From Stomoxys calcitrans (taxonomy: Eukaryota > Arthropoda > Insecta > Diptera > Muscidae): a stretch of 64,000 bases of DNA. A program made the translations under genes and the position numbers. A model generated the notes under the pieces. It made no database searches, had not been told where the DNA came from, and saw only the letters and a list, made by a program, of their open reading frames with translations. This document shows positions 20,877 through 34,213 of this stretch, in pieces (position 1 is the stretch's first letter; each line of letters starts with the position of its first letter). The DNA is taken from positions 120,169,869-120,233,868 of the forward strand of contig NC_081554.1 in assembly GCF_963082655.1 (NCBI RefSeq), in the 5' to 3' direction.

Positions 20877-21941
20877 AACAAGTAAAAGCGTGCTAAGTTC
20901 GGCAGGGCCGAATCTTATATACCCTCCGCCATGGATCACATATATCGAGTTCTTTTCCCGGCATCTGTTCTTAGGCAAAAAAGGATATAAGAAAAGATTT
21001 GCTCTGCTATTAGTGCGATATCAAGATATGGTCCGGTTTGGACCACAATTAAATTATATGTTGGAGACCTGTGTAAAATCTCAGCCAATTCGAATAAGAA
21101 TTGCGCCCTTTGGTGGCTCAAGAAGTAAAATAGAGGGAATGATTTATATGGGAGCTGTATCGGGCTATAGACCGATTCAGACCATAATAAACACGTATAT
21201 TGATGGTCATGAAAGCATCGTCGTGCAAAATTTCAGGCAAATCGGATAATAATTGCAACCTCTAGAGGCTCAAGAAGTCAAGACCCCAGATCGGTTTATA
21301 TGGCAGCTACATCAGGTTATGAACCAATTTGAATTATTCTTAGCACAGTTGTTGAAAGTCATAACAAAACACGACATGCAAAATTTCAGCCAAATCGGAT
21401 AGGAATTGCGCTCTCTAGAAGCTCAAGAAGTCAAGTCCCCAGATCTGTTTATATGACAGCTATATCAGGTTATGAACCGATTTGAACCATACTTGGCACA
21501 GTTGTTGGATATCATAACAAAACATCGCGTCGTGCAAAATTTCATTCCAATCGGATAAGAATTGCGCACTCTAGAGGCTCAAGAAGTTAAGACCCAAGAA
21601 CGGTTTATACGGCAGCTATATCAAAACATGGACCGATATGGCCCATTTGCAATACCAACCGACCTACACTAATAAGAAGTATGTGTGCAAAATTTCAGCG
21701 ACTAGCTTTACTCATTCGGAAGTTAGCGTGCTTTCGACAGACAGACAGACGGGCGGACGGACGGACAGATAGACGGACAGACGGACGGACGGACAGACAG
21801 ACGGACATGGCTAGATCGACATAAAATGTCGCGATCATCAAGAATATATATACTTTATGCGGTCTCAGACGAATATTTCGAGTAGTTACAAACAGAATGA
21901 CGAAATTAGTATACCCTCCATTCTATGGTGGAGGGTATAAA
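20877..21941 (+). repeat. mini-me/Helitron-like element, complete
   Basis: Starts aacaagtaaaagcgtgctaa with a near-palindromic ttcggcagggccgaa. It has about five 150-bp units, then a long (GTCY)n complement (about 21735-21812), the core, (TA)n and 'tggtggagggtataaa'. This is one of the few full-length copies, so it is a good consensus source. Confidence 0.8.
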
Positions 21942-22060
21942 AAAAGCGAATATAGTATCCCACTTTAAATTAATCTTATCATCCCGTTCAATATGCACAA
22001 TCTATTTTAAAATTAAGAGGAATATACCTAAGCATGGCGCTAAATTATATATACATAAAG

Positions 22061-22930
22061 AACAAGTAAAAAGGCGTTAAGTTCGGCCGGGCCGAACTTT
22101 GGCCGGTGAAAATTGCATATCTTATGTCCCATAGCAGTTATATCGAAATATGATCCGATTTGGACCAAATACCAATAAGTACAAGCCATTGTATAACAAA
22201 ATATTGGTCTTTTTAGTAGCTATATCTATTCTATCTTATTTCTATACAATTTCAGTTAATTTAAATTAAATTAAATTAAATTGCAGAAATATATCCAGGG
22301 GCTTAACTTAACTCTCTGTCCCAAATTTCAGCAACATCGGAAAATAAATGCGCCTTTTATGGGCACAAAGCATTTAAATTGTGAGATCGGTCTATATGGC
22401 AACTATATCCAAATCTGGACCGATCTGAGTGAAATTGAAGAAGGATGTCGAAGGGCCTAACACAGCTCACTGTCCCAAATTGCGGCGATATCGGACAATA
22501 AATGCGCTTTTAATGGCCCCAAAACCTAAAACCGAGAGATCGGTCTATATGGCAGCTATATCCAAATCTGGACCGATCTGTGCTATAATTCAGAAGTATG
22601 TCAAGGGGCTTAACTTAACTCACTGTCCCAAATTTCAGCAAAATCTGATAATAAATGTGGCTTTTATGGGCCTAAGACCCTAATCGGAGGATCGGTCTAT
22701 ATGGCAGCTATAACCAAATCTGGACCGATCCGGCCCAAATTAAAGAAGGATGTCGAAGGGCCGAACACAACTCACTGTTTTGAAGACGGACGGACATGTC
22801 TGGATCGTCTTAGATTTTACGCTGATCAAGAATATATATATACTCTATAGGGTCGGAAATGGATATTCCGATGAGTTTCAAACGGAAGGACAAAATGAAT
22901 ATACCCTCATCCTTCGGTGGTGGGTATTAA
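22061..22930 (+). repeat. mini-me/Helitron-like element, second subfamily
   Basis: The same terminal hairpin (ttcggccgggccgaa) and the same core/TA end, but the internal unit is different ('atatccaaatctggaccgat', 'ctcactgtcccaaattt', 'aaatgcgccttttatggg'). Only a very short GTC tract remains. It shows that one set of termini carries unrelated tandem bodies. Confidence 0.75.
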
Positions 22931-23379
22931 AACTAGTTGAAACTCCTTATAACATGTTCTATATATCAAGAATGAGAAGTATTATCAGGGTAAAAAAATT
23001 AAATTTGTCACAGATTTTTACAAGTATTCATTATTTGTTTGCGTGTAAATAGTGTTTTGACAAGCAATACAAAGTTAATTAAGGTTACACTTTATGGCCA
23101 ACTGTTACCGCCAATGAAAAAAATAGCGTTGATGATATTTCTTGGTTGAAATTGAAATCGCAATACGGATGGCCAGTCAAATGCTTCTAGCAACAACACA
23201 CTTTTGCTAATTTTTTTAAATGTTTTTTGCTATGCTTTTCTTTGAATAGAAAGCATTAAACAATGGTCTAAAGCCAGGCAATATCCTGGAATGGAAAAAC
23301 AACCACAATTTTTCGTAAAGAACATTTATCCATTCCACAGTTGCAGTTTTTCCTAATCTTATTAACAGCCACCAAATAT
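22931..23379. other. Intergenic, no gene seen
   Basis: AT-rich unique DNA with short open frames only; no recognisable repeat or motif. Confidence 0.35.
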
Positions 23380-23599
23380 GTCCGGTTTGGGGTATTGGCC
23401 CTAAAAACTATAAATATTTAGTTCCACTCTCTTTAAGACCCAAATTGTCTTGGTGAGCAAATACGCCCTATTTGGGGGTTGTTGATATCAAATAATGTTG
23501 ATATCAAATACGTGGTCTACTCCCAAATACCTTTAATTTAACCCCCATATTTCCATAGTGGGCAAACATGACCGGCTTGGGGGGTTGGCCTTATCTCCA

Positions 23600-24400
23600 C
23601 TTTCTATTAGACCCATTTTCACTGACTCTCTTTCGATTTTTTCAAAGGCAGCAGTTACAACTTCCGGTGACCGACCTATGATGTCGTCGGCATAGGCGAG
23701 TAGCATGTGTTCTCTTGTGAGTAGTGTGCCTTATCTATTCACATCTGCATCTCGTATAATCTTCTCCCGCAGGATATTGAAGAGATCACACGATAGGCTG
23801 TCTACTTGTCTGAAACCTCGTTTGGTATTAAATGGTTCGGAGAGGTTCTTTCTGTCGCCTCCGGTCTTAAATAGTTCAGCGGGTAACGCGTCGGCTCCCG
23901 CTGCCTTCGTTGTTCTCAAGTCGGGTCACTGCCAATTGGACCTCATTTTGACTAAAAGGTAAACATTCTATACCATCATCATTGATTGGTTCTGCGGTAT
24001 CCTCTTCGCCGCCAACGTCAGACACTAATAGTTGGGTAAAATGTTCTTTAAATATCCTCAGCATGTTATCTGTGTTATCCGTCATCCCAGTGCCCTCATC
24101 TCTCGACTCGGCTGCGATGACTGTCTCATTGACACTGTCGCTGTCTGAATCCGAATCGAAAACACCGCCTTTACTTAAAGGCTGGGAACGATCTGTGCAT
24201 CCCTCTGGTTTACCCATCTCTTCCATATTTCTTAGTCTGACGAATAGTTGTGCGCTTGAAGCATTACTCTCGACTACAGGTGCCAAAGCAACCACACCTA
24301 TAGGAGAGGTGGACAATATGCTGCGGTATGATGCCACCACCGCTGCTGTTGGGCCTTTAGAGTCTAGTTTAAGCCTCCTCCAAAAAGGCTTTTAAATTTT
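23600..24400 (-). pseudogene. Non-LTR retrotransposon reverse-transcriptase fragment
   Basis: Read on the minus strand, a leader with 'FKEHFTQLLVSD' and 'NEVQLAVTRLENNE' (24340-23876) is followed in another frame by 'KAAGADALPAELFKTGGD', then after a deletion by 'GFRQVDSLSCDLFNIL' (to 23731), and finally in a third frame by YADD with 'IIGRSPEVVTAAFEKI' around 23640-23700. These are RT blocks of a LINE in the right order. Frameshifts, a missing segment and Gly-to-Val in the usual RQGDSLS motif show that it is dead. The clade is not assigned. Confidence 0.75.
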
Positions 24401-24498
24401 TTGTAATAGGTAAAACCTATTCCGGGATACGGATATTTTTCTTTAAGAAGCGAAATGAAAACACGTCCGCTCCACTCAACGGCTACTTAATTATTTTG

Positions 24499-24612
24499 CA
24501 CTAAGTGCTTTGATATGACTTACAATAACTGTGCCAAGTACGAGTTAAATATATTGACCGATTTAACCTGTATTTGGCACAGTTATTGTAAGTCATATCA
24601 AAACACTTAGTG
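24499..24612. repeat. Near-perfect 52-bp inverted repeat (hairpin)
   Basis: Arms 24499-24550 and 24561-24612 match at about 48 of 52 positions around a 10-bp spacer. The arms are built from a mini-me unit ('ataactgtgccaagta'). Confidence 0.8.
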
Positions 24613-24755
24613 ATTGTGTCTGATTTGGCATAAATTGGGTACGTAAAATACACAGATGTCTTCAAGTACGTTTGTTTGCGGAAATTTTGTACAGAATCCA
24701 TGATGGTGAGTACCAAGGATTCGGCGAGGCCAAACATAGCACTTGTTTGACTTGT
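24613..24755 (-). repeat. mini-me terminal fragment
   Basis: Ends with 'ggattcggcgaggccaaacatagcacttgttt', a diverged terminal hairpin of the family, directly after the hairpin 24499-24612. Confidence 0.5.
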
Positions 24756-24879
24756 TTTTAAATAATCCTAAAGGTTTTATCTTTATTCTACACTGTTAAT
24801 AATTATTTAGTGTGGTAAACGTGTTAATGAACATTGTACAAATATTTTTCCGAAAAACAAATTTTGTGTGCAACCTTTT

Positions 24880-25290
24880 TATATCCTCCACCATAGGATG
24901 GGGGTATACTAATTTCGTCGTTCTGTTTGTAACTGATCGAAATATTCGTCTTAGACCCCATAAAGTATATATGTTCTTGATCGTCATGACATTTTAAGTC
25001 GATCAAGCAATGTTAGTCCGTAGCTGAAATTTTGCATGACGTGTTTTGTAATGACTTCCAAAAACTCTGCAAAGTATGGTCTAAATCGGTCCATAACCTG
25101 ATATAGCTGTCATATAAACCGATCTTGAAGCTTGACTCCTTGAGGCAAAAGATGGCGCAATTCTTATCCGATTTGGCTGAAATTTCGCATGACGTGTTTT
25201 GTTATGACTTTTAATAACTGTACCAAATATGGTTAAAATAGATCCATAACCTAATATAGCTGCCATGTAAACCAATCTGGGATCTTGACT
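24880..25290 (-). repeat. mini-me/Helitron-like element, truncated
   Basis: Starts 'atatcctccaccataggatg', with the core and (TA)n near 24965-25010 but hardly any (GTCY)n, then two units. The hairpin terminus is missing. Confidence 0.7.
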
Positions 25291-25945
25291 ACTTGTTTAA
25301 ATGTAATTTTTAATTAATATTTTTCTACAGATAGAAATTCAATTATAATAATAATAATAAAACTAGAATTAAGAGAAAATTCATATATAACTATGTCTAA
25401 GAGAAATTTTTCTTAAATGTTTTCCTTTCGGAACAATTTGTATTGAATTTATTTTTTTTCAAAAAATTCCTTGAAGATTTTGGCTTAAAGAAAATTTTAA
25501 AATAAGTAGCTACGTCAATAAGAAGTATAAGAAGTATTTACGTCAATAAGAAGTTTCTCGAAGTTGTATCTCTTGAAAAATGTATATTGTAATTCAGTCT
25601 TTAGAGAAAATTTGGTTAAAATTTTTACTTTTAACATATTTATATAGATTTTTGTCGTTAGAAAAATATTTTGGAAAATATTGTCATTGAAAAAAAGTTA
25701 TTAAAATTTATGAAATTTTTATGAAATCTTGTCGTGTTGTCCATTAAGACACAAATATTTGATGTTATTCTTTTATAAATCTTCAATATTTTGGTAGACC
25801 ATTTTCAATGCTAGATGTATTTGAACAAAAAAACCACAAATTTTAGAAAAACAGTAATTTTTAAGAAACTTTAATTAACTATTACATTTAGTCGTTACAC
25901 GAACAATTATCTGCTGGCAACTGATTGTTTTCTTCTTCTATGTTT
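25291..25945. other. AT-rich intergenic, no gene seen
   Basis: Very AT-rich, with (ATA)n near 25345 and many poly-A/T tracts; no coding or repeat structure recognised. Confidence 0.35.
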
Positions 25946-26356
25946 GTTGACACCAAGATGCCCGTCCGTCTGTCGAAGTTACGATATCGGTCGATCGCGT
26001 TAAGCTAGCCGCTTGAAAATTTGCGCAGATACTTAGTATTGATGTAGGTCGTTGGGAATTGCAAATGGGCCACATCGGTTCAGATTTGGATCTAGCTCTC
26101 ATATAAACCAATCTCCCGATTTGACTTCTTGAGCCTCTGGAGGGTGCAATTTTTAATCGATTTGCCTGAAATTTTGGAGATGGTATTTTTCTATGACTTC
26201 CAACAGCCATGACAAGTATGGTTCATATTGGCCAGAAACATGATGTAGCTCATATATATATATTGAAAAAGTCATTCAAAGAACTTGACAAATGCGATTC
26301 ATGGTGGCTGGTATATAAGATTCGGAACGGCCGAACTTAGCACGCTTCTTCTTGTT
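25946..26356 (-). repeat. mini-me/Helitron-like element, 5'-truncated
   Basis: Begins near the (GTCY) tract ('gatgcccgtccgtctgtcg'), has two units and ends 'cggaacggccgaacttagc' and 'cttgtt'. Confidence 0.7.
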
Positions 26357-27595
26357 AAAATTCTCAACGGCAACACTGGTTTATAGTTATAACAAAATTG
26401 AAGTTACAATCAATAGAACCTACTCTCTAGGTTCTCAAGAAGTATGATTGGCTTAAACATCCAAACATGATGGAGGATATGGAAATATAATTTTATTTAA
26501 CTGTTTAAGGAATATGTATGTTTTCGGAAATCTAATGAGCAAATGAACCCACAACGATAACGAATGCTAAAAATTAATAACAACCATGCAGCTAGAAATT
26601 TACTGACATTTTATTAGCAATTACTCATTCTATTGTATTTTAAATGTCGTGCTCATGGTAATCAAGCCTTCATGTCACCCTTTCCTGGCACGCTGCCATG
26701 TAATTACACCTTGTTAATCGGCCTAATTAAATCTCGCGATTTGTATACAACCGTCGCGCTTGAAGATGAGTAACAACTGAGGTAGGGTAGGTGATATTGT
26801 AAAGGGAGGTGTTGAGTGGGCGGGGAGAGGTAAAAGTTCAAGAGGTTTACGGTTTTGTAAAATCAGGTTAATTAGAAACCAATCATCAGTTGAAGGTGAG
26901 AGTTCAATAATGTGCTTTCACATTCACGCATTTAAATATCAGCAGAAACATACGAATGAATTGCTGGGCAAACGATACGAAATCCCACATAGATTTGCAA
27001 ACACAATTCGAGCAAATCCTTTAAGCCAAGCACATAGCACTTCGTTCGCACGTACATTCTTGGGATTGGCTTATGGTTAATGTTGCTGCTGTTCACTTTT
27101 CCTCACTTTTATTGCGTTTGTTGTTGTTCTCATAACTATTATAGCCTTTTGCTTGGTGCGAAATGACTGACCGTCCATTGCATCACCCGAGGTCACCAAA
27201 AACTTCAAGCCATTGGCAAGAAGTTTAGATACGTGCCTAGGATATTTAAAAAATTGGCCCTTAGAATACGTGGCATGTATCGGTTTGTACAAATCTATTT
27301 TGAATTGAACCTAATTTTGCGAATGGAACCAGTCGCTTCTTTTTCAAAATGTACCAAAAGTGTCGCAGTGCCCAAGGAATGTTTATGGATGGAGACGTTT
27401 GTTTTTGCAAAACATTTTTAACGCACAAGACGCAACAGTGATCACGAACTGAAACTTGTACATACTTTTCTACGGTGAAGTACCAGTAAATGCACAGCCG
27501 CAACATGCGCCAGCCCATATTTTGCAAAATATGGCTTCGACAACAGGAATCACTTCATTTTAATGATCCACATTATGTTGAGATACAGGTTTTTT
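26357..27595. other. Low-repeat intergenic block, no gene recognised
   Basis: One of the least repetitive stretches, with mixed composition (for example 'cctttcctggcacgctgcca', 'tcgcgatttgtatacaaccg'). Overlapping short open frames exist on both strands (27077-27527) without recognisable motifs. It could hold conserved non-coding DNA. Confidence 0.35.
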
Positions 27596-27596
27596 C

Positions 27597-29160
27597 TATA
27601 CCCACCACCATAGGATAGGGGTACATACATTTGGTCATTCCGTTTGCAACACATCGAAATATCAATTTCCGACCCTACAAAGTATTTATAGATCAGTAGA
27701 TCGTTGTAAAATACTAAGACGATTTAACGAAGCACGTGTGTCTGTCCGTCCGAGTGTCCGTCACTTGTAATCACGCTACAGTCTTTAGAAATTTAGATAT
27801 TGAGTTGAAATATTGCACAGACTATATTTTGATATAGCTGCCATATACATCGAACTGGCGATTTAGGGTCTTAAGCAGTTATAACCAGATTTCGCTGAAA
27901 TGTGGCATAGTGAGTTTTATTAGGATCGGAACATATTTAGATATAGCTGCCTATAGATCGATTTACTACCCGACTCCGCTGAAATTTGTAACAGTGGGTT
28001 ATGTCACGACTCGAAAAATCTGTTCCGAATATGATGCAGATCGGGCTATATTAAGATATAGCTGCCATAGAGACCGATCTTCAGCTTTAGGGGCTAAATA
28101 CCAAAAAAATGAGCATTTATTCTCCGATTTTGCTAAAATATGAGACAGTGAGTTGCAATAGAGGCCTCGACATCCGACCCGAATATGTTGTATATCGGAC
28201 CACATTTAGATAAAGCTGCCATTTAGACCGTTCTGCCGATTTTTGGGCCTGTAACAGGCGCATTTATTACCCGACTTCGCCGAAATTTGTAACAGTGAAT
28301 TTTATCAAGACTCCCAATATCTGTTCCAAATATGGTTCAGATCAGGGTATATTAAGATATAGCTGCAATAGAGGCCGGTCTTCAGCTTTAGGGTATAGAG
28401 ACCATAAAATGGGCATTTATTCTCCGATTTTGTTAAAATTATAAACTGTGAGAATGGTGAAAAAGCCGAAAATGATGTGTATCGGACCATATATATATAT
28501 AGCTGCCATATAGACCGATATGTCGATTTACTGTCTTAAGCCTATAACAGGTGCATTTCTTACTCGATTTCGTCTAAATTCAGAACAGTGAGTTTTATTA
28601 GGCCCGTCAATAACTGAACCAAAAATGGTTTAGATCGGAAAATATTTGCTTATAGCTGCCATATAGACCGATCTGCCTATTTTGGGTCTTATAAGGCTTA
28701 TAATAGGCGCTTTTATTACCTGACTTCACTGAAATTTGGAACAGTGAGTTATATCAAGACTCCCAACATTTTTCCCAAAAATGTTTCAGATAGGGCCATA
28801 TATATATAGCTGCCATAGAGACCGATCTTCTGCTTTAGGGTCTAAAGACCACAAAAGGCGCATTTATTCTCCGATATAGCGATATAGATATAGCGATAAG
28901 ATATAGCGGTCATATAGATTGATCATCGGATTTAGGGCTTAATCAAATAAACAGCGCTCTTATTACCCGATTTCTCTGAAATTTGGAACTGTTACTTGTA
29001 TAGATCTTTTCGGCACCTGAACCAAATATGATTAAGATCGGGCTATATTTGGATGTTAATATGGATATAGTAATGTTATAATAAATTTGGATAATAAATA
29101 TATTCCACCATGGGTATCAAATTTCTTTACAGCCGAACTTAATGCATTTTTACTTGCTTT
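27597..29160 (-). repeat. mini-me-type element, third subfamily with long tandem body
   Basis: Starts 'atacccaccaccataggata' with (TA)n, core and a short GTCY tract, then about eight alternating units based on 'tatagctgccatatagaccg', 'attacccgacttcgctgaaa' and 'ggaacagtgagttttattag'. It ends 'cagccgaacttaatgcattt' near 29150. The unit sequence differs clearly from the main family. Confidence 0.7.
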
Positions 29161-29199
29161 TTACTCGATAAATTGGTCTTTGTCATTTACTTTTAAGAC

Positions 29200-29722
29200 G
29201 CTCCACCCAAGGATGGGGGTATACCCACATCGTCATTCTGTTTGTTACACATCGAAGTTTTGGTCTAAGATCTCTTAAAGTACACACATTTTAATAATCT
29301 GTCTGTCCGTCTGTGGAAAGTACGCTAACTTTGGAAGGAGTAATGCTAGGCGCTTGAAATTTTGCACAAAAACTTCCTATTAATTAACCTTCTACAGGGA
29401 GCAATTCTTATCCGATCCTAGCCTCTAACATTTAGATATATCAATAACTTGATACATCTCCCATATAAACCGATCCCCCGATTTTACTTTTTGCGTCTCT
29501 TGTTCATTTCTTAACCAATTTGATTGAAACTTTGCCCAGTGACATCTTGTATGGACTTCAAAATCCAATCCAAGTATGGCCCGAATCGATTCATAACCAT
29601 TCTTATCCGTTATCCTTTGTTTGCCTATAAAGATATACCGGGCAAAGAATTCTACAAATGCGATCCATGGTGCAGGGGTATATAAAATTACGCCCGGCCG
29701 AATTTAGCATACTTTTACTTGT
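29200..29722 (-). repeat. mini-me/Helitron-like element, diverged
   Basis: From 'ctccacccaaggatgggggt' to 'cgcccggccgaatttagc' and 'ttacttgtt', with a (GTCY) remnant at about 29300 and decayed units. Confidence 0.7.
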
Positions 29723-29879
29723 TAAAAATAACTTCATATAAATGTAGCTCGCAACTTCGTTTCAAGTGGTCAATTCGAAAGGCTAACTCATGTATTGTTT
29801 TTTGTATTTGTATTTTATTATGATAAAACCCATACAAAAGACAATGTCTTATGTAAAGCATGGGTTGGTAAATTGATAC

Positions 29880-31925
29880 GTACAATCAGTTCAACAAGTT
29901 TTCATATAAATAGAACAATAATTTTAAAAAAAATATTTAACAATTTAACTGATACAATAAATAAATAAAAAAAACAGAGAAAGAAACTTGAAAAAAAATT
30001 TAACAATTGATTCAAAGTTACTAATAAAATAAATAAATAAAAAGTTATAAAAAAAGACAAAAGCAATAATTTGTTAAAATGATTGTAAATCGAAGATTTG
30101 AAGTGTCGTTCATTTCTTATAATTTGAATACTATTGGGAAGATTATGCCAGAGACGTATAGCATTAACAAAGAACTGATGTTCAGATACATAACATATTT
30201 GTATTCGTTTTTTGCCTCTTGTAGGGTTGGCAAAACGCAATACAGAACCCAGATATGACGGTTCATTGGTATAAATAATCTTGTGGATCATTTGCAACGA
30301 GCGTATCTTAAGGAACGAGTTAAATGAGACACCATATACTTGTCTGGCAAAGTTAAATACCCGCTCTCTTCTACGCAAACCAAAAATTTATCAACGACAT
30401 CGTTAAAAGCTACGTACAATTTATTTCTATGAGTTACATCACAACCGTACAAAACCTCGCAAGAGTATTATAGTTTCGGAAGAATAAATTTCCTAGCCAA
30501 AAGCATTCTTATGGACAAATGGGTGTACTGTTGACTCATACATAAGTTCCGTAAAACGCCATAGGTGCTGCCCACTGTCGTACTGACATGATTCTTTCAT
30601 GAAAGTCTATCATCAAACTCCAACCCAAGGTTTCTTGCAGACGAAACAATCTCTATTGGGGCTCCAGCAATTGCCACATTAAGATTGGGCGGCATTGTCA
30701 CACGATTCCTACCAATCACAAGGCACTTTGACTTTTTGGATTTAAAAGTAGTCCGTTGGCGTTTGCCCATGTGTTTATCCAAGTCACTATTAAGGCGAAG
30801 TACGCCATCGATCAGCCTCTCTGGAAGATAACTATAACACCGGCTATCAACACATAACAATTGACTTCTGTTCAAAAGGTGGGAAAATATAAGATCCGTT
30901 GTTCTTTCAGAAAATTTAAATAAATGTTTCAGTTTAAGGCAGGTATATTTTGATCAACGGAATCAAATGTCTTTGAATGATCTAAAAGTCACTTTATCGC
31001 TGTCAATATCACTCCTTACATCTTCAACTTCTTTTAAAAGTGCAGGAGGGCAACTGTGTTTTGGCCGGAAACCAGATAAAACATTTTGTTAGCGGCGAAT
31101 TATTCGCAATATACCCTGATATTTTCCGGTTGACTAGAGTCTCAAATATCTTAGAGATGTATAGAAGTATTGCTATTGGCCTAAATTCCTAGTTATTCTT
31201 TAAAATTGGGACTATCCTTGCCCGTATAATATTGTTATAGAGATGGCATATATACGAAAGAATAAAGGGTAGAATATCCTAAAAAATCTTGGGTTAATAC
31301 CATCAGAACCAATGGCATTAGACTTTATCGATTCTACAAAGCTAAGAATATCACACTGTTCAAAACGCTGAAGATCAAAACGCAGGTCTGGTGAGGTGTT
31401 GTTACTATTATGGTCTACGTTACTAAATTCGCTGTCATAGAAATGTACGTTTGGCTCAGGAAAAGATATGTTCAAGAAACTCCTATTAATTTCACCCAAA
31501 TTAACATGATTACCAATTGATGCATTACCACTTCCTACTCTAATTGACTTAATATGACTCGAAGTATCTTTCGTGTTCAATGCCTCTTGAAATTTACGAC
31601 TAAAATAAACTATTTTCTTCATCTTTATACAAGAAGTGGTCTGGTTCCTCGCACGCTTGAAATCATTAATGAGTTCAGGTGTTCCATCGTAAGTACGCAA
31701 TGATTCCCATTCGAAAAAACAGTTCGGGTCTTCATCGGAACACATTTGTCGAAAATCTGACACACATTACGTTGAAGAAATGAAGTCTGTTCGTCCATGC
31801 AAGACATACCATAAAGCTTCTGCCACTCAATGTTGCCATTTTCACAAAGTAGTTAGTTATAACCGATGTTTCTATAGTCTCTGTACGTATATGATATACT
31901 TGTATATTCCATTGGAACGCCATAA
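29880..31925 (-). pseudogene. Decayed non-LTR retrotransposon (LINE), Pol region
   Basis: Minus-strand blocks occur in the expected order. 31763-31212 encodes the linker and start of RT ('FNVDHNSNNTSPDL', 'CDILSFVESIKSNAIGSDGI'). The palm is mostly deleted or frameshifted. 30875-30597 holds the thumb ('KKSKCLVIGRNRVTMPP', 'IEIVSSARNLGLEFDDRLS'). 30378-29902 holds the typical C-terminal 'RERVFNFARQVYGVSFNSF' followed by a hydrophobic tail. Multiple frame breaks show it is inactive. The overall style is CR1/Jockey-like, but the clade is uncertain. Confidence 0.75.
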
Positions 31926-31930
31926 GTCAA

Positions 31931-33421
31931 ACAAGTAAAAGCGTGCTAAGTTCGGCCGGGCCGAATCTTATATACCCTCCACCTTGGATCGCATTTGTCG
32001 AGATCTTTTCCCGGCATCTCTTCTTAGGCAAAATAAAGGATATAAGAAAAGATTTGCTCTGCTATTAGAGCGATATCAAGATATGTTCCGGTTTGGACCA
32101 CAATTAAATTATATGTTGGAGACCTGTGTAAAATGTCAGCCAATTCGAATAAGAATTGCGCCCTTTGTGGGTTCAAGAAGTAAAATAGAGAGATCGATTT
32201 ATATGGGAGCTGTATCGGGCTATAGACCGATTCAGACCATAATAAACCCGTATGTTAATGGTCATGAGAGAATCCGTCGTAAATTTCAGGCAAATCGGAT
32301 AATAATTGCGACCTCTAGAGGCTCAAGAAGTTAAGATCCCAGATCGGTTAATATGGCAGCTATATCAGGTTATGAGCCGACTTGTACTTTATTTGGCATA
32401 GTTGTTGAAAGAAACAATAAAAAACGTCTTCCGAAATTTCAGCCAAATTGGATAGGAATTGCGCTCTCTAGAAGCTCAAGAAGTCAAGTCCCCAGATCTG
32501 TTTATATGACAGCTATATCAGGTTTTGAACCGATTTGAACCATATTTGGCACAGTTGTTGGATATCGTAACAAAATTCTACGTGCCAAAATTCATTCAAA
32601 TTGGATGAGAATTGCGCCCTCTAGAGGCTCAAGAAGTCAAAACCCAAGATCGGTTTATATGACAGCTATATAAGGTTATGGGCCGATTTAAACCATACTT
32701 GGCACAGTTGGATATAATAACAAAACACGTCGTGCAAAATTTCATTCCAAAATTTATGGGCCGATTTAAACCATACTTGGCACAGTTGGCACAGTTGGAT
32801 ATAATAACAAAACACGTCGTGCAAAATTTCATTCCAATCGGATAAGAATTGCGCACTCTAGAGGCTCAAGAAGTCAAGACCCAAGATCGGTTTATATGGC
32901 AGCTATAACAGTTTAAAAACCGATTTGAAGTATACCTGCGTTCTCTAGAGGCTCAAGAAGTCAAGACCCCAGATCGGTTTATATGGCAGCTTTATCAGGT
33001 TATGCACCGATTTGAACCATACTTGGCACAGTTGTTGGATATCATAACAAAACACGTCATGCAAAATTTCATCCCAATCGGATGAGAATTGCGCCCTCTA
33101 GAGGCTCAAGAAGTCAAGACCTAAGATCGGTTTATATGGCAGCTATATCAAAATATGGACCGATATGGCCCATTTGCAATACCAACCGACCTACACTAAT
33201 AAAAAGTATTTGTGCAAAATTTCAAGCAGCTAGCTTTACTCCTTCGGAAGTTAGCGTGCTTTCGACAGACAGACGGACGGACGGACATGGCTAGATCGAC
33301 ATAAAATTTCACGACGATCAAGAATATATATACTTTATGGGGTCTCAGACGAATATTTCGAGTAGTTACAATCAGAATGACGAAATTAGTAAACCCCCAT
33401 TATATGATGGTGGGTATATAA
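31931..33421 (+). repeat. mini-me/Helitron-like element, complete and long
   Basis: Starts acaagtaaaagcgtgctaag with the perfect palindrome ttcggccgggccgaa. It has about nine units, including a local duplication near 32690-32830 ('ggcacagttggcacagttgg'), then the (GTCY)n complement, core, (TA)n and 'gatggtgggtatata'. Confidence 0.8.
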
Positions 33422-33422
33422 A

Positions 33423-34213
33423 ACAAGTAAAAGCGTGCTAAGGTCGGCCGGGCCGAATCTTATATACCCTCCATCATGGATCGCATTTGTCGAGTTCTTT
33501 TCTTGACTTCTTGAGCTTCCAGACGGCGCAATTCTTATCCGATTTGAACGAATTTTTGCACGAAGTATTTCGTTATGATATCCAACAACTGTGCCAAGTA
33601 TGGTTGAAATCGGTCCATAACCTGATATAGCTGTCATATAAACAGATCTGGGGATTTGACTTCTTGAGCTTTAAGAGGGCGCAATTCCTATCCGATTTTG
33701 CTGAAATTTTGCACGACGTGTTTTTTTATGACATCCAATAACTGTGCCAAGTATGATTCTAATCGGTTCATAACCTGATATAGCTGCCATATAAACCGAT
33801 CTGGGATCTTGACTTCTTGAGCCTCTAGAGGTCGCAATTATTATCCGATTTGCTTGAAATTTTGTACGACGGATCCTCTCATGACCATTAACATACGTGT
33901 TTATTATGGTCTGAATCGGTCTATAGCCCGATACAGCACCCATATAAATCGACCCTCTATTTTACTTCTTGAGCCCACAAAGGGCGCAATTCTTATTCGA
34001 ATTGGCTGACATTTTACACAGGTCTCCAACACATAATTTAATTGTAGTCCAAACCGGAACATATCTTAATATCGCTCTAATAGCAGAGCAAATCTTTTCT
34101 TATATCATTTTTTTGCCTAAGAAGAGATGCCGGGAAAAGAACTCGACAAATGCGATCCATGGTGGAGGGTATATAAGATTCGGCCCGGCCGAACTTAGCA
34201 CGCTTTTACTTGT
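33423..34213. repeat. Head-to-head mini-me composite with terminal inverted repeats
   Basis: The left end (aacaagtaaaagcgtgctaa ... 'ggatcgcatttgtcgagttc') and the right end (its reverse complement, ending ...'cgcttttacttgttt') are the same family terminus in opposite orientation, forming inverted repeats of about 80 bp. The body is only in minus orientation. Confidence 0.75.

Noticed and set aside
27077..27527. Three overlapping short frames in a low-repeat region
   Set aside because: No motif, no start context, and strands conflict; chance frames are the simpler reading.
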